From positions 1-7,660 of the forward strand of contig CAIMDH010000109.1 in assembly GCA_903839715.1 (NCBI GenBank): a stretch of DNA of 7,660 nucleotides. Direction: 5' to 3'. Each line of letters starts with the position of its first letter. Within the stretch, counting starts at the first letter, position 1. The position numbers and the translations under genes are program-made. Under the pieces are notes generated by a model that searched no databases, was not told the DNA's origin, and was given only the letters and a program-made list of their open reading frames with translations. Below are positions 1 to 5,096 of the stretch, piece after piece. Origin of the DNA: an uncultured bacterium (lineage in GTDB: Bacteria > Patescibacteriota > Minisyncoccia > Phycocordibacterales > UBA918).

Positions 1-1
1 C

Positions 2-112
2 ACCTATTTTATTGCTAATTTTAGTTATATCTTCGGTGTACTCGTTGGGCTTGGAGTGGTATTAGGACTTATTTCTAGTGTTCTTGCGGTAGCACGTTAT
101 CTTCGGGTATAG
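2..112 (+). CDS. ftsX: C-terminal fragment of a membrane protein, probably cell-division protein FtsX
   Basis: The window opens inside a reading frame that runs 36 codons to a TAG stop at 110-112. It encodes a hydrophobic glycine-rich helix followed by a basic tail: a GLGVVLGLISS-type helix, then AVARYLRV. FtsX proteins characteristically end in a last transmembrane helix with a G-x-x-LG-x-x-SS pattern and a short cytosolic tail of the type AVRRYLKV, so the match is good for such a short piece. FtsX is the permease half of the FtsEX complex, which couples cytosolic ATP hydrolysis by FtsE to activation of cell-wall hydrolases at the septum. Only the last helix is visible, so another FtsX/MacB-like permease is possible. 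The next gene starts 26 bases downstream. Confidence 0.6.
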   Translation, partial: TYFIANFSYIFGVLVGLGVVLGLISSVLAVARYLRV

Positions 113-127
113 AGAAATATTCTGACG

Positions 128-133
128 TATAGA
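128..133 (+). promoter_or_regulatory. candidate -10 box for the spermidine-synthase-like gene
   Basis: TATAGA lies five bases before the ATG at 139, the same short spacing seen before other genes in this window. No Shine-Dalgarno motif lies between. It lacks a perfect TG extension (TG is at 123-124, three bases away instead of one) and no -35 is clear, so co-transcription from the upstream ftsX-like gene is equally possible. Confidence 0.3.
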
Positions 134-138
134 GCAGT

Positions 139-2220
139 ATGCAGTATTTCTATCATCTTTCAGCACTTACTATCTTTGTAAGTTCATTCTTACTATTTCA
201 GGTCCAGCCACTTTTAGGTAAACATATTTTACCGTGGTATGGCGGTAGTTCGGCGGTGTGGGTAAGTGCCATGTTTTTCTTTATGGCAGCCCTGGCAGTG
301 GGCTACATCTACGCACTCACACTTTCGCGTCTGTCGCTGTGGTATCAAGGGGCTGTGCATCTAGTGTTTATTGCGTTGTCTGCAGCTGTGGTCTTTATTC
401 ATGCGCGGGAGTGGCCGTCAACAATTACGCCACTGTCGACTGATGTTTCACTATCGTTCCAAGAGCCCGTATTGTCAGTTTTTTTACTCCTGAGTAGTGT
501 AATAGGGTTACCTTTTGTGTTACTTTCGGCGACGAGTTCACTTGTGCAACTTTGGTATGCCAAGCTTTCGAATAAAGAACCCTTCTCGCTTTATAGTATT
601 TCTAATATTGGCTCATTGTTGGGACTTTTGAGTTACCCAGTTATCTTTGAGCCTTTTTTTGCTACGTACATACAGGGACTGTGGTGGGGGTGGGGGTTTT
701 TTGTATATGTAGTATTACTAACGACAGTCCTATTGCTGGTTGTCCGACATGGTCATACAACCGCAGCGGTAGTGGAGACAGCTGTACCTGAAAGGGTGGT
801 AAGAGTTACACCAGTTCGCTTCCTGGTTTGGATGCTGGTAGCTGCTGTACCGGTGATGGTGCTTCTGGCAGGTACTACCTTTATGACTTCGGCCGTGGCG
901 CCGGTCCCTTTTTTATGGGTTGGCCCTCTCGCACTTTATTTGGCGAGTTTTATTTTTACGTTTCGGGAAGGGTGGCGGCCTGCGACTTGGGTTAATGAGT
1001 TTTTTGTAGTAGTCGCTACTATAGCGACACTTGGGTTAAGTGTACTGACACTAAGTAGTGCTGTGGTAACTATCTTGGTGATACACAGTGCGTTGTTTGC
1101 AGTTTCGCACTGGTGCCATGAGTACCTTTATCGTCTTCGTCCGGACGCAATGGCGCTCACTACGTTTTATGTGGCCTTGTCACTGGGTGGAATTCTCGGC
1201 AGTCTTCTCATAAAAGTTTCCTATTCATATCTCTTCACAATTCCGATCGAGTTGGTAGTAATTTTAGTCTTCAGTGTGCTGTTTGTTGCTTGGCGTTGGG
1301 TGAGTGCGCCTGCCTTGTATGTGCCAAAGGTTTCAAGACTTGGTCTACGTAGTTTGGCGGTCGTGGTGGTAGTGGTAGTACTAACGACCAGTGCTTTGCA
1401 TCTAAAGATAATGGAGCGCAATGTAGTGGCTGCTGAGCGAAATTTCTTTGGGTATAAAGCCGTGGTCGAAAAAACAATTTCAGGAATACCGGTACGAGCC
1501 ATGCAGCACGGACTTACTAATCACGGGTACCAATTAATTGAGAACGGTGAGCCAAAAATTGAAGCGGTATCGTACTACAGCAGTACTTCAGGTATTGGTA
1601 AAGCATTTGCGTACATACGTGGTAAATTCACATCACCGCAGGTTGCCGTAGCAGGTCTTGGTGGAGGTGGTCTGGCTGCGTATTGTCAACCAGGTGACGT
1701 TTTTACTTTTATTGAAATAGATGCCGAGGTAACTGCCTTAGCGAAAAAGTATTTTACCTACCTTGATGCCTGTGCCGGTCACACTTTGATTACCGGAGAT
1801 GCACGGCTGGTCCTCTCCACACAGTTAGCTGATCAACACAGTTTGTACCAATTAATGATCCTTGATGCGTACGCTGATGATATGATGCCGGCTCATTTGA
1901 TGACCACAGAAGCTATTGCTCTATATAAACAGTTACTTGTTGAAGAAGGTGTTCTAGCTGTACATATTTCGAGTAGGTATTTGGAGCTGTTACCGGTTCT
2001 TATGGCACTAGCAGAAGATAATGATATGACAGTCCGGCACTGGTTTGATCGTAAACCCACCCATCCGTTTGCTGTTGCTTCAGAGTGGGTGCTCCTTGCT
2101 AAAAACGATGCTGTGTTTGCCGACGAAGCATTTGCCGGTATGGACAGAGGTGAGAAAGCTAAGACTGGTGTACTATGGACTGACACCTACAGCGCACTTT
2201 TGCCTGTGTTGCGATTTTAG
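139..2220 (+). CDS. fused polytopic membrane / spermidine-synthase-like protein
   Basis: This 693-residue protein has a multi-helix membrane domain (about residues 5-425) followed by a Rossmann-fold domain like spermidine synthase (about 435-690). Family landmarks are clear: FQVQPLLGKHILPWYGG (20-36), ATSSLVQLWYAK with a following SNIGSLLGLLSYP (131-167), APVPFLWVGPLALYL (254-268), CHEYLYRLRPDAMALT (326-341) and a GGILGSL loop. In the soluble half, GLGGGG (506-511) is the nucleotide-type glycine loop, EID (526-528) the acidic end of beta-2, GDARL (553-557) the next motif, and DAYADD (576-581) replaces the usual DAFSSD around the catalytic-type aspartate. HISSRYLELLPV matches the family's SNRYLDL motif. 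The family is often annotated as fused MFS/spermidine synthase, but polyamine synthesis has not generally been shown for it and the substrate is unknown. A run of seven valines (408-414) lies in the last helix. It starts 26 bases after the ftsX-like stop, without a Shine-Dalgarno site. Confidence 0.88.
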   Translation: MQYFYHLSALTIFVSSFLLFQVQPLLGKHILPWYGGSSAVWVSAMFFFMAALAVGYIYALTLSRLSLWYQGAVHLVFIALSAAVVFIHAREWPSTITPLSTDVSLSFQEPVLSVFLLLSSVIGLPFVLLSATSSLVQLWYAKLSNKEPFSLYSISNIGSLLGLLSYPVIFEPFFATYIQGLWWGWGFFVYVVLLTTVLLLVVRHGHTTAAVVETAVPERVVRVTPVRFLVWMLVAAVPVMVLLAGTTFMTSAVAPVPFLWVGPLALYLASFIFTFREGWRPATWVNEFFVVVATIATLGLSVLTLSSAVVTILVIHSALFAVSHWCHEYLYRLRPDAMALTTFYVALSLGGILGSLLIKVSYSYLFTIPIELVVILVFSVLFVAWRWVSAPALYVPKVSRLGLRSLAVVVVVVVLTTSALHLKIMERNVVAAERNFFGYKAVVEKTISGIPVRAMQHGLTNHGYQLIENGEPKIEAVSYYSSTSGIGKAFAYIRGKFTSPQVAVAGLGGGGLAAYCQPGDVFTFIEIDAEVTALAKKYFTYLDACAGHTLITGDARLVLSTQLADQHSLYQLMILDAYADDMMPAHLMTTEAIALYKQLLVEEGVLAVHISSRYLELLPVLMALAEDNDMTVRHWFDRKPTHPFAVASEWVLLAKNDAVFADEAFAGMDRGEKAKTGVLWTDTYSALLPVLRF

Positions 2221-2261
2221 GACACAGGTGCTTGGCGTACTAGGGGAGCTGAAAAAAAATA

Positions 2262-2282
2262 GATAATATGCTATGGTATACG
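2262..2282 (+). promoter_or_regulatory. promoter region of tRNA-Gln, overlapping extended -10 candidates
   Basis: Three overlapping -10-like hexamers lie in this AT-rich stretch: GATAAT (2262-2267), TATGGT with a TG extension (2269-2277), and TATACG with a TG extension (2274-2282). The last matches the TGGTATAC motif found before the VF530 gene at 7501. From it, transcription would begin near 2289, giving a tRNA 5' leader of about 27 bases for RNase P to remove. There is no convincing -35. Which hexamer is used cannot be decided from sequence alone. Confidence 0.45.
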
Positions 2283-2315
2283 ACGCGTGCAGCAGTACCA
2301 AAGTACACGTAAAAT

Positions 2316-2386
2316 TGGGGTATCGTCTAATGGTAGGACACATGGTTTTGGTCCATGGTATCGAGGTTCGAGCCCTTGTACCCCAG
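2316..2386 (+). tRNA. trnQ: tRNA-Gln (anticodon TTG)
   Basis: A complete cloverleaf folds by eye. The acceptor stem TGGGGTA (2316-2322) pairs with TACCCCA (2379-2385). The D stem GTC (2325-2327) pairs with GAC (2337-2339). The anticodon stem CATGG (2341-2345) pairs with CCATG (2353-2357) around a seven-base loop with TTG at 2348-2350. The variable loop is four bases, and the T stem CGAGG (2362-2366) pairs with CCTTG (2374-2378) with one G-U. The U1-A72 pair and G73 discriminator (2386) are classic glutamine identity elements for GlnRS, and are also found in tRNA-Gln charged through the Glu-tRNA amidotransferase route. The next bases are CAG, so CCA is not encoded and must be added by CCA nucleotidyltransferase. 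Confidence 0.97.
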
Positions 2387-2395
2387 CAGTCATGT

Positions 2396-2433
2396 GAGAC
2401 AGACCGAGTCTCCTAATAAGTAGATAACCTACT
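2396..2433 (+). terminator. weak hairpins after tRNA-Gln, possible terminator
   Basis: Two small hairpins follow the tRNA: GAGAC (2396-2400) with GTCTC (2408-2412), and AGTAG (2419-2423) with CTACT (2429-2433) around ATAAC. The second is followed by AATTTGT, which is only a poor U-tract. Either could end the tRNA transcript before the promoter of the next gene, but neither is a textbook intrinsic terminator. Confidence 0.3.
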
Positions 2434-2453
2434 AATTTGTCAAAATAGTAAGT

Positions 2454-2459
2454 TATAAT
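2454..2459 (+). promoter_or_regulatory. -10 box (TATAAT) of the AT-rich orphan gene
   Basis: A perfect TATAAT ends 12 bases before the ATG at 2472, so the predicted transcript would have only about five leader bases and no room for a Shine-Dalgarno site. A TTGTCA at 2437-2442 looks like a -35 but is only 11 bases upstream, too close to act with this -10. The local sequence is very AT-rich, so chance matches are likelier here. Confidence 0.45.
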
Positions 2460-2471
2460 TAGTTAAATATT

Positions 2472-3266
2472 ATGAATAAACAAATTTTGGTTCAGTTAAT
2501 TGTAGGGCTTATCATTGTTTTTGCGTTTGTACTTGGATATTTCTTGATAACCAATCAAGATGATACACAGTTAGTCTCGGAACTGAACACTATTGAAAAC
2601 CCAGAGCAGAATGCTGATATTGAAGCGCAGGCTTTACCTATTGATACAAATGTGGCAGATATAGGTAATGTAAAAGAAGAGATAGTAGCAAAAGAAAAAT
2701 CTATACCAAAAAATAGTCAAACACCCAATCAAGTCCCGACAAACTCTGAAACTAATGAAAATGTCAGTCAAAATACTTCCTTACTGACTGTCGGGAAGAT
2801 ACCTGTTGGTTCTGTCTTTGAGATTTCACAAAGCGCCGACATAGAACCTAGGCAAATACCATTCAAAGTCATTACTAATTTAGATAATAAAAGTGTAAGT
2901 AATTATCTGCCGTGCATTACAATTTTGAAAAATAACGTAAGAGCATCAGAGACTGATTGCGAAAGTTTTGATAAGAATTTAGATTTTGATTTTGATACAA
3001 AAATAGGTGAAAATTTAGACATTGATAAAAAAATAGGTATAACAGATTTAAATCTAGCTCCTTATCCAATGACTAGCACCTATCCTGATGGTAGTTATCT
3101 TACTGTCGGGGATAATCAGCTTGAAATTGTTGTGGCACTTGTAAAGAATGATGCAAGTCTGATTTATAAAATAACTGGAGATACGTCGGCAACTATGGAT
3201 GTCTTGCTAGAAAATGCAGTACATATCGGAACGACAGGCACTTTTACACTCCGTGTGAAAGAATAA
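2472..3266 (+). CDS. unrecognised membrane-anchored extracytoplasmic protein
   Basis: I do not recognise this 264-residue protein. Residues 5-27 form a hydrophobic helix after a single Lys, consistent with a signal anchor that places the rest outside the cytoplasmic membrane. There is no lipobox cysteine. Residues 28-105 are a polar, Asn/Gln/Glu/Thr/Pro-rich linker of low complexity, probably disordered. Residues 106-264 look like a compact beta-rich domain starting LLTVGKIPVGSVFEI, with two cysteines (148 and 163) that could form a disulfide, an acidic DFDFD repeat near 171-175, and an ending TGTFTLRVKE typical of a final beta strand. The gene is visibly more AT-rich than its neighbours (lines near 2700-2940 are about 25-35% GC), suggesting foreign origin or relaxed constraint. 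It sits between a tRNA and a transposase. The function is unknown; a surface or pilus-associated role is only a guess. Confidence 0.75.
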   Translation: MNKQILVQLIVGLIIVFAFVLGYFLITNQDDTQLVSELNTIENPEQNADIEAQALPIDTNVADIGNVKEEIVAKEKSIPKNSQTPNQVPTNSETNENVSQNTSLLTVGKIPVGSVFEISQSADIEPRQIPFKVITNLDNKSVSNYLPCITILKNNVRASETDCESFDKNLDFDFDTKIGENLDIDKKIGITDLNLAPYPMTSTYPDGSYLTVGDNQLEIVVALVKNDASLIYKITGDTSATMDVLLENAVHIGTTGTFTLRVKE

Positions 3267-3291
3267 TTAGAAGAGCAAACTTCGCTAAATT

Positions 3292-3384
3292 ATGATTTAT
3301 ATTGGATCAATATTTCAAGGACTAGGGTTGCTCTATTTTCTGATTTTCTCAGTTGGCGCAGGGAAATGGGGATACGTCCGATAA
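3292..3384 (+). other. short hydrophobic open frame running into the RAYT element
   Basis: An ATG at 3292 opens 30 codons. The first 24 encode a clean transmembrane-like segment (IFQGLGLLYFLIFSVGAG), and the last six (KWGYVR, then TAA) are read from the left repeat of the transposable element that begins at 3364. This looks like the 5' end of a small membrane-protein gene cut by the insertion, but it is short and has no convincing promoter. The only structure nearby is a hairpin, ATATTG-GAT-CAATAT at 3299-3313, inside this frame. It could be chance. Confidence 0.25.
3364..3380 (+). repeat. left 17-bp repeat, outer copy
   Basis: The sequence is AAATGGGGATACGTCCG. It is identical to 3472-3488 and is the exact reverse complement of 4221-4237. 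It marks the outer left edge of the duplicated element. Confidence 0.9.
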
Positions 3385-3398
3385 AAATCAAATATCTG

Positions 3399-3407
3399 TG
3401 GTGTAAT
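3399..3407 (+). promoter_or_regulatory. duplicated extended -10 promoter of the truncated transposase copy
   Basis: TGGTGTAAT, identical to the box at 3507-3515, ends five bases before the ATG at 3413. If active it would make a leaderless transcript reading through the truncated copy into the intact gene. Confidence 0.45.
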
Positions 3408-3412
3408 TAATT

Positions 3413-3514
3413 ATGCCTAGAATGAATCGACTGGCCGTTGGTGGTATTCCATACCATGTCATAAACCGTGGAAATGGGGATACGTCCGATAAAAATCAAA
3501 TATCTGTGGTGTAA
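3413..3514 (+). pseudogene. truncated transposase copy (33 codons)
   Basis: This is the duplicated 5' end of the RAYT gene. It starts MPRMNRLAVGGIPYHVINRG, matching the intact protein up to residue 19, continues NGDTSDKN from the left end repeat and leader, and stops at TAA (3512-3514). It lacks the HUH motif and the catalytic tyrosine, so it cannot be an active nuclease. It is in phase with the intact gene, with only the TAA and two codons separating it from that ATG, so stop readthrough would fuse the two. Confidence 0.8.
3472..3488 (+). repeat. left 17-bp repeat, inner copy
   Basis: Second direct copy of AAATGGGGATACGTCCG, 33 bases before the intact transposase ATG. With 4221-4237 it forms the inverted pair most tightly enclosing the gene. 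Confidence 0.9.
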
Positions 3515-3515
3515 T
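3507..3515 (+). promoter_or_regulatory. extended -10 promoter of the transposase
   Basis: TGGTGTAAT (TG, one base, then TGTAAT) ends five bases before the ATG at 3521, placing the expected transcription start at or next to the A of the ATG. No Shine-Dalgarno sequence is present, consistent with a leaderless message. Confidence 0.5.
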
Positions 3516-3520
3516 TAATT

Positions 3521-4192
3521 ATGCCCAGAATGAATCGAGTGGCCGTTGGTGGTATTCCATACCATGTCATAAACCGTGCTAACGGTCGCGTCCCAATCTT
3601 TCACTCAGACAAAGACTACAAACACTTCGAAGCCCTACTACTTGAAGGGGTTGAATTAATCGGTATGAAAATACTTTCGTACTGCATTATGCCCAATCAC
3701 TGGCATCTCGTACTTTATCCAATTCAAGATGGAGATATGAGTGAATTTATGCGCTGGGTCACCACCACCCATGTTCGCCAAAGACGAACACAAACAAAAA
3801 GTGTAGGGGAAGGTCATCTATACCAAGGTACATATAAATCATTTCCAATTGAGACAGATTTCCATCTCACCACCGTCATACGCTATGTTGAACAGAATCC
3901 TTTACGGGCAAAATTAACCACACGTGCAGAAGATTGGCAGTGGTCGTCGCTCTACCGCCGGTTACGAAATAATAAAGAAGATCAAAAAATACTTGCAACA
4001 CTACCAACTGATTTACCAAGTAATTATTTAGAATCTGTAAATACTGTCCTTGGTGAGGATGATCTAAAGAAAATTCGACAATCCTTAGCTAAAGGCACAC
4101 CATATGGAGAAGAGGTGTGGGTAGGGGATATGGTTGAAAAGTATAATCTTGGTAGCACCCTACGAGGTCCAGGTAGGCCAAAGAGTGTTTAA
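3521..4192 (+). CDS. RAYT-family Y1/HUH transposase
   Basis: This 223-residue single-strand DNA endonuclease belongs to the REP-associated tyrosine transposase group of the Y1 (IS200-like) superfamily. The HUH metal-binding motif is NHWHLVL (His60 and His62), the catalytic tyrosine is in RYVEQNPLRA (Tyr122), and the group's hallmark HLYQGTYKS lies at 99-107. It begins with the usual MPRMNRVAVGGIPYHVINR strand. The C-terminal extension ends GTPYGEEVWV...LRGPGRPK, the tail common in RAYTs and probably a DNA-recognition segment. Length and all key residues are intact, so the enzyme is probably active. By family knowledge it would nick and join single-stranded DNA at the flanking repeats using a 5' phosphotyrosine. 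Residue 20 is Ala where Gly is common (NRGN). The start at 3521 is supported by a -10 box just upstream and a TAA two codons before it. Confidence 0.93.
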   Translation: MPRMNRVAVGGIPYHVINRANGRVPIFHSDKDYKHFEALLLEGVELIGMKILSYCIMPNHWHLVLYPIQDGDMSEFMRWVTTTHVRQRRTQTKSVGEGHLYQGTYKSFPIETDFHLTTVIRYVEQNPLRAKLTTRAEDWQWSSLYRRLRNNKEDQKILATLPTDLPSNYLESVNTVLGEDDLKKIRQSLAKGTPYGEEVWVGDMVEKYNLGSTLRGPGRPKSV

Positions 4193-4220
4193 TATTACAA
4201 CACAAAAAGGCGAAAAATAA

Positions 4221-4237
4221 CGGACGTATCCCCATTT
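4221..4237 (-). repeat. right 17-bp inverted repeat of the element
   Basis: CGGACGTATCCCCATTT on the + strand is the exact reverse complement of the two left copies. It lies 28 bases after the transposase stop and defines the right edge of the element. Confidence 0.9.
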
Positions 4238-4335
4238 ATACACATCATAGTGAGCAACTGCCACTACAACCCGACTGCACAACTGCCGACGGTACACCAG
4301 TTTTGTTCCCGCGATATTTTGGACTAAATGAGTAG
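4237..4335 (+). other. open-frame fragment after the element, possible 3' end of an interrupted gene
   Basis: From the element's right edge, a frame stays open for 32 codons to TAG (4333-4335), reading YTHHSEQLPLQPDCTTADG then a plausible C-terminus TPVLFPRYFGLNE. There is no start codon near its beginning. Paired with the hydrophobic frame ending at 3363, it could be the other half of a small protein split by the insertion: about 24 residues of helix plus about 32 residues of tail. The next frame (from 4238) is also open for 29 codons, so openness alone is weak evidence. I do not recognise the sequence. Confidence 0.3.
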
Positions 4336-4382
4336 CGCAGTATTTGAATGCAAACAAAGTGTGGCCGCTTGAGAGGGAAGCG

Positions 4383-4391
4383 TGGTATGCT
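4383..4391 (+). promoter_or_regulatory. extended -10 promoter of dgkA
   Basis: TGGTATGCT ends six bases before the ATG at 4398, so transcription should start at or next to the start codon. It lies inside the longer open frame that begins at 4344, which argues that this longer frame is not the true gene. A TTGAGA at 4369-4374 is too close to serve as its -35. Confidence 0.55.
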
Positions 4392-4397
4392 TTTTGT

Positions 4398-4781
4398 ATG
4401 GAAGAACGTTTAGATACACCAGAAGAATTTTCTTTGATTAAAAGAGCAAAGAGTTTTACGTATGCAGGAAGAGGTCTGTGGATTTTTTTAAAAACAACAC
4501 ACAACGCCTGGGTTCAGTTGTGTATTTTTTTGGCAGCAGTGGTAGTCGGATTCTACTTTGGAATTACCAGAATCGAATGGATGATGCTCGTGATTGCGGG
4601 AGGGTTTGTACTAGTGGCAGAAGCATTTAATACGGCCATTGAAATAGATATTAATCTCACTTCTCCAGATTTTCATCCATATGCCAAAGACACAAAAGAT
4701 GTTGCTGCTGGTGCGGTCCTGATAGCAGCCGCTACTGCATTCATAATAGGATTACTTATTTTTATACCATATCTTACGTAG
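4398..4781 (+). CDS. dgkA: DgkA-family diacylglycerol/undecaprenol kinase
   Basis: This 127-residue integral membrane lipid kinase phosphorylates diacylglycerol or, in many Gram-positive-type bacteria, undecaprenol to feed the lipid carrier of cell-wall synthesis. It has an amphipathic N-terminal segment with RAKSFTYAGRGL (16-27) and three hydrophobic helices (about 38-55, 59-80 and 103-124). The family signature AEAFNTAIEIDINL (74-87) carries Glu75, Asn78 and Glu82, which bind Mg-ATP in DgkA. A second motif, HPYAKDTKDVAAGAVL (93-108), includes the Lys-Asp pair. Length is normal for the family. The frame is open from an ATG at 4344, but those 18 extra residues (MNANKVWPLERE...) are not family-like and a promoter box lies within them, so I chose 4398. 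The undecaprenol-kinase role is likelier than DAG turnover but cannot be told from sequence. The next gene begins 35 bases downstream. Confidence 0.92.
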   Translation: MEERLDTPEEFSLIKRAKSFTYAGRGLWIFLKTTHNAWVQLCIFLAAVVVGFYFGITRIEWMMLVIAGGFVLVAEAFNTAIEIDINLTSPDFHPYAKDTKDVAAGAVLIAAATAFIIGLLIFIPYLT

Positions 4782-4800
4782 GTGTACTGATATATGAGCG

Positions 4801-4809
4801 TGATATAAT
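4801..4809 (+). promoter_or_regulatory. consensus extended -10 promoter of the small membrane protein
   Basis: TGATATAAT is a perfect extended -10 (TG, one base, TATAAT). It ends seven bases before the ATG at 4817, exactly where transcription is expected to begin, so the message should be leaderless. It is the best promoter match in the window. Confidence 0.65.
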
Positions 4810-4816
4810 CTCCGCT

Positions 4817-5038
4817 ATGGAACAGAAAAAACACAAGGACCTCACCTATTTTATGCGCACTCTCTCCATTATTGTGGGGTTGGTGTTGGTGTGGCGAGGA
4901 ATCTGGCATGTATTAGATTTTATTGAGGCTACTTACTTTGGAGGGGAGTTATTTTGGACAGGACTTGCCGGCATTTTAATCGGGGTTCTTCTATTATATA
5001 TCCCAGACCGTGACCTTAAAGAAATCGAAAAGCTGTAG
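4817..5038 (+). CDS. small two-helix membrane protein of unknown function
   Basis: This 73-residue protein has a short basic N-terminus (MEQKKHKDLTYFMR), a first transmembrane helix at about 13-34 that contains Arg27 and Trp residues (LVLVWRGIWHVLD), a short acidic/aromatic loop with FGGELFW, a second helix at about 47-63 (LAGILIGVLLLYIP), and a charged tail DRDLKEIEKL. The basic start and charged tail suggest both ends face the cytoplasm with the loop outside. I cannot name the family with confidence, but the composition, the consensus promoter just upstream and the position between dgkA and the ion pump make it a real gene. It could be a small regulatory or accessory subunit of the pump, which is inference from adjacency only. 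The stop is 58 bases before the ATPase ATG. Confidence 0.8.
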   Translation: MEQKKHKDLTYFMRTLSIIVGLVLVWRGIWHVLDFIEATYFGGELFWTGLAGILIGVLLLYIPDRDLKEIEKL

Positions 5039-5054
5039 TACTGGCAAGGTGGGG

Positions 5055-5060
5055 TATACT
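5055..5060 (+). promoter_or_regulatory. upstream -10 candidate (TATACT) for the ATPase
   Basis: GGGGTATACT resembles the TGGTATACT box before the VF530 gene. It would give a transcript starting near 5067 with a leader of about 30 bases. A second box nearer the gene (5085-5090) is the alternative. Confidence 0.4.
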
Positions 5061-5084
5061 CCCAAAAAAACACAGACCGCAAGG

Positions 5085-5090
5085 TACAAT
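5085..5090 (+). promoter_or_regulatory. proximal -10 box (TACAAT) for the ATPase, leaderless spacing
   Basis: TACAAT ends six bases before the ATG at 5097, matching the spacing seen at 4398 and 4817. The TG extension is absent (AG instead). An AAGG at 5081-5084 is 12 bases from the ATG, too far for a good Shine-Dalgarno site. Confidence 0.4.
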
Positions 5091-5096
5091 GGTGCT

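Larger units (their letters stand above)
3362..3578 (+). repeat. tandem duplication, two 108-109-bp copies of the element's left end
   Basis: Bases 3362-3470 and 3470-3578 are direct copies with a 108-bp period. Each holds the 17-bp end repeat, the leader, the promoter and the first codons of the transposase. They differ at two positions only: 3418 T versus 3526 C (a silent Pro change) and 3431 C versus 3539 G (Leu to Val). The period is exactly 36 codons, so both reading frames are in phase. Identity stops at 3471 versus 3579, where the first copy turns back into the end repeat instead of continuing the gene. Confidence 0.95.
3364..4237 (+). mobile_element. RAYT (REP-associated Y1 transposase) element bounded by a 17-bp inverted repeat
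   Basis: The element is defined by AAATGGGGATACGTCCG at 3364-3380 and its exact reverse complement at 4221-4237, enclosing a complete HUH/Y1 transposase gene (3521-4192). A third copy of the motif lies at 3472-3488, created by a tandem duplication of the left end. The intact unit would be 3472-4237 and the extra 108 bp an added left end. RAYT genes are typically single-copy and flanked by REP-type palindromic repeats, which matches this layout. No target-site duplication is visible, as expected for Y1 enzymes that move single-stranded DNA. Whether the 17-mers are true REP hairpins is uncertain: each can form only a small GGA-TACG-TCC stem-loop. Confidence 0.75.

Noticed and set aside
1221..1502. 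Minus-strand open frame with a poly-threonine run
   Set aside because: It is the antisense of the poly-valine helix in the spermidine-synthase-like gene. The composition is an artefact of GTN repeats and it has no start signals.
2437..2459. TTGTCA/TATAAT as a complete sigma-70 promoter
   Set aside because: The spacer is only 11 bases, so the hexamers cannot act together; only the -10 was kept.
3272..3334. AGAGCAA / TTGCTCT inverted repeat as a terminator for the orphan gene
   Set aside because: The seven-base arms are separated by 49 bases and followed by only a short mixed T stretch; a chance pairing is likely.
3362..3578. CRISPR-like array
   Set aside because: There are only two long direct copies, and they contain coding sequence. 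There are no short spaced repeats, so this is a tandem duplication.
2316..4240. tRNA-Gln as an integration site for a genomic island
   Set aside because: I looked for a repeat of the tRNA 3' end (TTCGAGCCCTTGTACCCC) downstream and saw none, and no integrase gene is present.
4160..4504. Minus-strand open frame across the element's right end and dgkA start
   Set aside because: It overlaps the transposase end, the inverted repeat and dgkA, has no recognisable domain, and is best explained as a shadow frame.
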